From DAIOSQ01 sp036752465 (GTDB taxonomy: Bacteria; Pseudomonadota; Gammaproteobacteria; Legionellales; Legionellaceae), in NCBI GenBank assembly GCA_036752465.1, contig DAIOSQ010000098.1:1-7024 (forward strand): DNA of 7,024 nucleotides, written 5' to 3'. Within the stretch, counting starts at the first letter, position 1; each line of letters opens with the position of its first letter. The translations under genes were made by a program, and so were the position numbers. Of this stretch, positions 5,828-7,024 are shown piece after piece. The notes beneath the pieces are model-generated. The model did not search any database, was not told the origin of the DNA, and saw nothing but the letters and a program-made list of their open reading frames with translations.

Positions 5828-7024
5828 TCAACCCTGCCTTACCGGGCGCATAAAAATTTGCAAATCTGGCTTGGTATGCATCCGATATTGGTAAACCGCA
5901 TAAAAAGCAATGATATTTTTTAAATAATTTCTGGTTTCCTTCCAGGGCAGTGTCTCAATCCAAATATCAATATCTTGTGGAGGGTGATTGCTGATCCAGT
6001 AAGACACTTGCCGTGGGCCTGCATTGTACGCTGCAGCCATCAATAAGGGATGTCCATGGAAATGTTTGGCCAGCTCATGCAGGTAGGCAACCCCAATGTT
6101 GATATTTTTGCTGGATAAAAATAAATCTTGCTTAGTACGATACGCTATTTTTTCACGCTTAGCGATTAATGCTGCAGTTTGAGGCATCAGTTGCATCAAA
6201 CCTTTAGCGCCAGCAGATGAGACAATGTCGTCGCGAAAAGCACTCTCCTGACGAATAATCGCTAGAATCAGTTCTGCAGGGATACCATAGTTTTGTGATA
6301 ATTGTTGTATGAGTCGCAGATAAACCAATGGAAATCTAAGCAATAACTGATCTTTCATATCATCAGCACTGCTCAAATAGATGGTCTTCCCGTACCAATT
6401 CATTTGATGCGCGACCGTGAGTAATAAACGTATTTTTTGTTCTTTGGGTAACTCACTGATGAAGTCATACAGGCGTTTGCTCGCAAGTGCATCTTGTTGA
6501 GATCGATGTAGGCTTTGGAGTTCAGCAATAAATTTTTGATACGCATACTTGATCGAGTGGTTGTGGTTAATGGGTTCTTCTTGAAAATGCATGGCTTGTC
6601 GCAATTGATTGCTTGCCAGGAAGCCATAATAATTTCTAGATAAGGATAAATGTTGCAAAATAGCGTGTGCTTTAGTTGGCTGCCCGGTAGCAGCTAGCGC
6701 ACGCGCTAGCCAATACTGGCAATAGGGATCATCAATTTTTTGCGCATGCATGGCGACTTTGATAATTAGCTGCCATTCCTTTTTGAACAGTGCATCACGA
6801 ATCATCCATTCAAGCAAGTCACTATCATAGGCGCCAGGTTTTATCTGAGAGAACCAAAATTCTGTGTCTGCATGGTGCTCTATGGCTCGCTGGATAGTTA
6901 AATCTCGCAAAAACAATTGCCGCTGATCTTGATTTAATAACTGTTGCGCTACCTTGTTTTTGAATAACTTGATGGCTTGTGAACTATCGCTGAGGATCAA
7001 GCGGCGCAACCCATATAAATAAAA
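5828..7024 (-). CDS. slt: Soluble lytic murein transglycosylase (C-terminal 398 residues; 5' end outside window)
   Basis: Periplasmic enzyme that cleaves the MurNAc-GlcNAc bond of peptidoglycan with formation of 1,6-anhydro-MurNAc. The frame is open to the right edge, so the signal peptide and part of the U domain are missing; E. coli Slt70 is about 645 residues. Numbering from the first codon in the window, residues 1 to about 210 are helical repeats of the superhelical U domain (CQYWLARALAATGQ at 102-115). The linker region follows. The GH23 lysozyme-like domain covers about 245-375: IRQESAF with catalytic Glu260 (codon 6247-6245), GAKGLMQLMPQTA (272-284), NINIGVAYL and AAAYNAGPRQV. WKETRNYLKN is the conserved C-terminal motif. 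A TTG at 7009 could be read as a start, but the upstream codons stay open and the family needs more sequence, so I treat the gene as partial. The gene ends in TGA; miaB follows after 99 bases. Confidence 0.93.
   Translation of the reverse strand, partial: FYLYGLRRLILSDSSQAIKLFKNKVAQQLLNQDQRQLFLRDLTIQRAIEHHADTEFWFSQIKPGAYDSDLLEWMIRDALFKKEWQLIIKVAMHAQKIDDPYCQYWLARALAATGQPTKAHAILQHLSLSRNYYGFLASNQLRQAMHFQEEPINHNHSIKYAYQKFIAELQSLHRSQQDALASKRLYDFISELPKEQKIRLLLTVAHQMNWYGKTIYLSSADDMKDQLLLRFPLVYLRLIQQLSQNYGIPAELILAIIRQESAFRDDIVSSAGAKGLMQLMPQTAALIAKREKIAYRTKQDLFLSSKNINIGVAYLHELAKHFHGHPLLMAAAYNAGPRQVSYWISNHPPQDIDIWIETLPWKETRNYLKNIIAFYAVYQYRMHTKPDLQIFMRPVRQG

Noticed and set aside
6693..6710. Palindrome GCTAGCGC-AC-GCGCTAGC within slt
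   Set aside because: It encodes the alanine- and leucine-rich LARALA of a helical repeat, is followed by no T run, and has no supporting context.
1..7024. tRNA genes, CRISPR repeats, insertion sequences, attachment sites
   Set aside because: No cloverleaf, regularly spaced repeat, transposase motif or terminal repeat was seen. Almost the whole window is accounted for by coding sequence, and no gap between genes exceeds 100 bases.

Overview
The window looks like chromosomal DNA from a gammaproteobacterium. MiaB, RluD, PgeF (YfiH), a DegQ-type HtrA and Slt all have the domain order and motifs of enterobacterial proteins, but base composition is lower (hand counts of single 60-base lines give about 42-47% G+C in the housekeeping part). 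The MiaB and Slt sequence style would fit Legionellales or a related host-associated group. That placement is an impression, not a test. Every gene I can support lies on the minus strand, so transcription runs from high to low coordinates.

Right part (5828-7024): the C-terminal 398 residues of a soluble lytic murein transglycosylase (Slt), whose 5' end lies outside the window. Next comes a 99-base gap with a good sigma70-type promoter (TAGACA, 17-base spacer, extended -10 TGC-TAGAAT). Middle part (1330-5728): a tightly packed run miaB, rluD, pgeF, degQ. miaB and rluD share one base (TAATG), pgeF starts inside the end of rluD, and degQ starts one base after the pgeF stop. The run ends in a clear intrinsic terminator at 1283-1304. 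It joins two RNA-modification enzymes (tRNA position 37 and 23S rRNA helix 69) to two envelope-maintenance proteins (peptidoglycan editing and periplasmic proteolysis). With Slt just upstream, three of the five genes here concern the cell wall or periplasm.

Left part (1-1236): beyond the terminator the DNA becomes clearly more AT-rich (28% and 30% G+C in two sampled lines). It holds a two-gene unit: a DPM1/GtrB/CsbB-type family 2 glycosyltransferase with two C-terminal membrane segments, followed with no gap by the N-terminal 102 codons of a YfhO-like polytopic membrane protein cut by the left edge. The pair resembles a lipid-linked sugar donor synthase plus the membrane glycosyltransferase that uses it. 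This is the most accessory-looking part of the window.

I found no tRNA, rRNA, insertion sequence or CRISPR array, and nothing that compels the claim of a wholly new system. The glycosylation pair at the left edge is the best lead.
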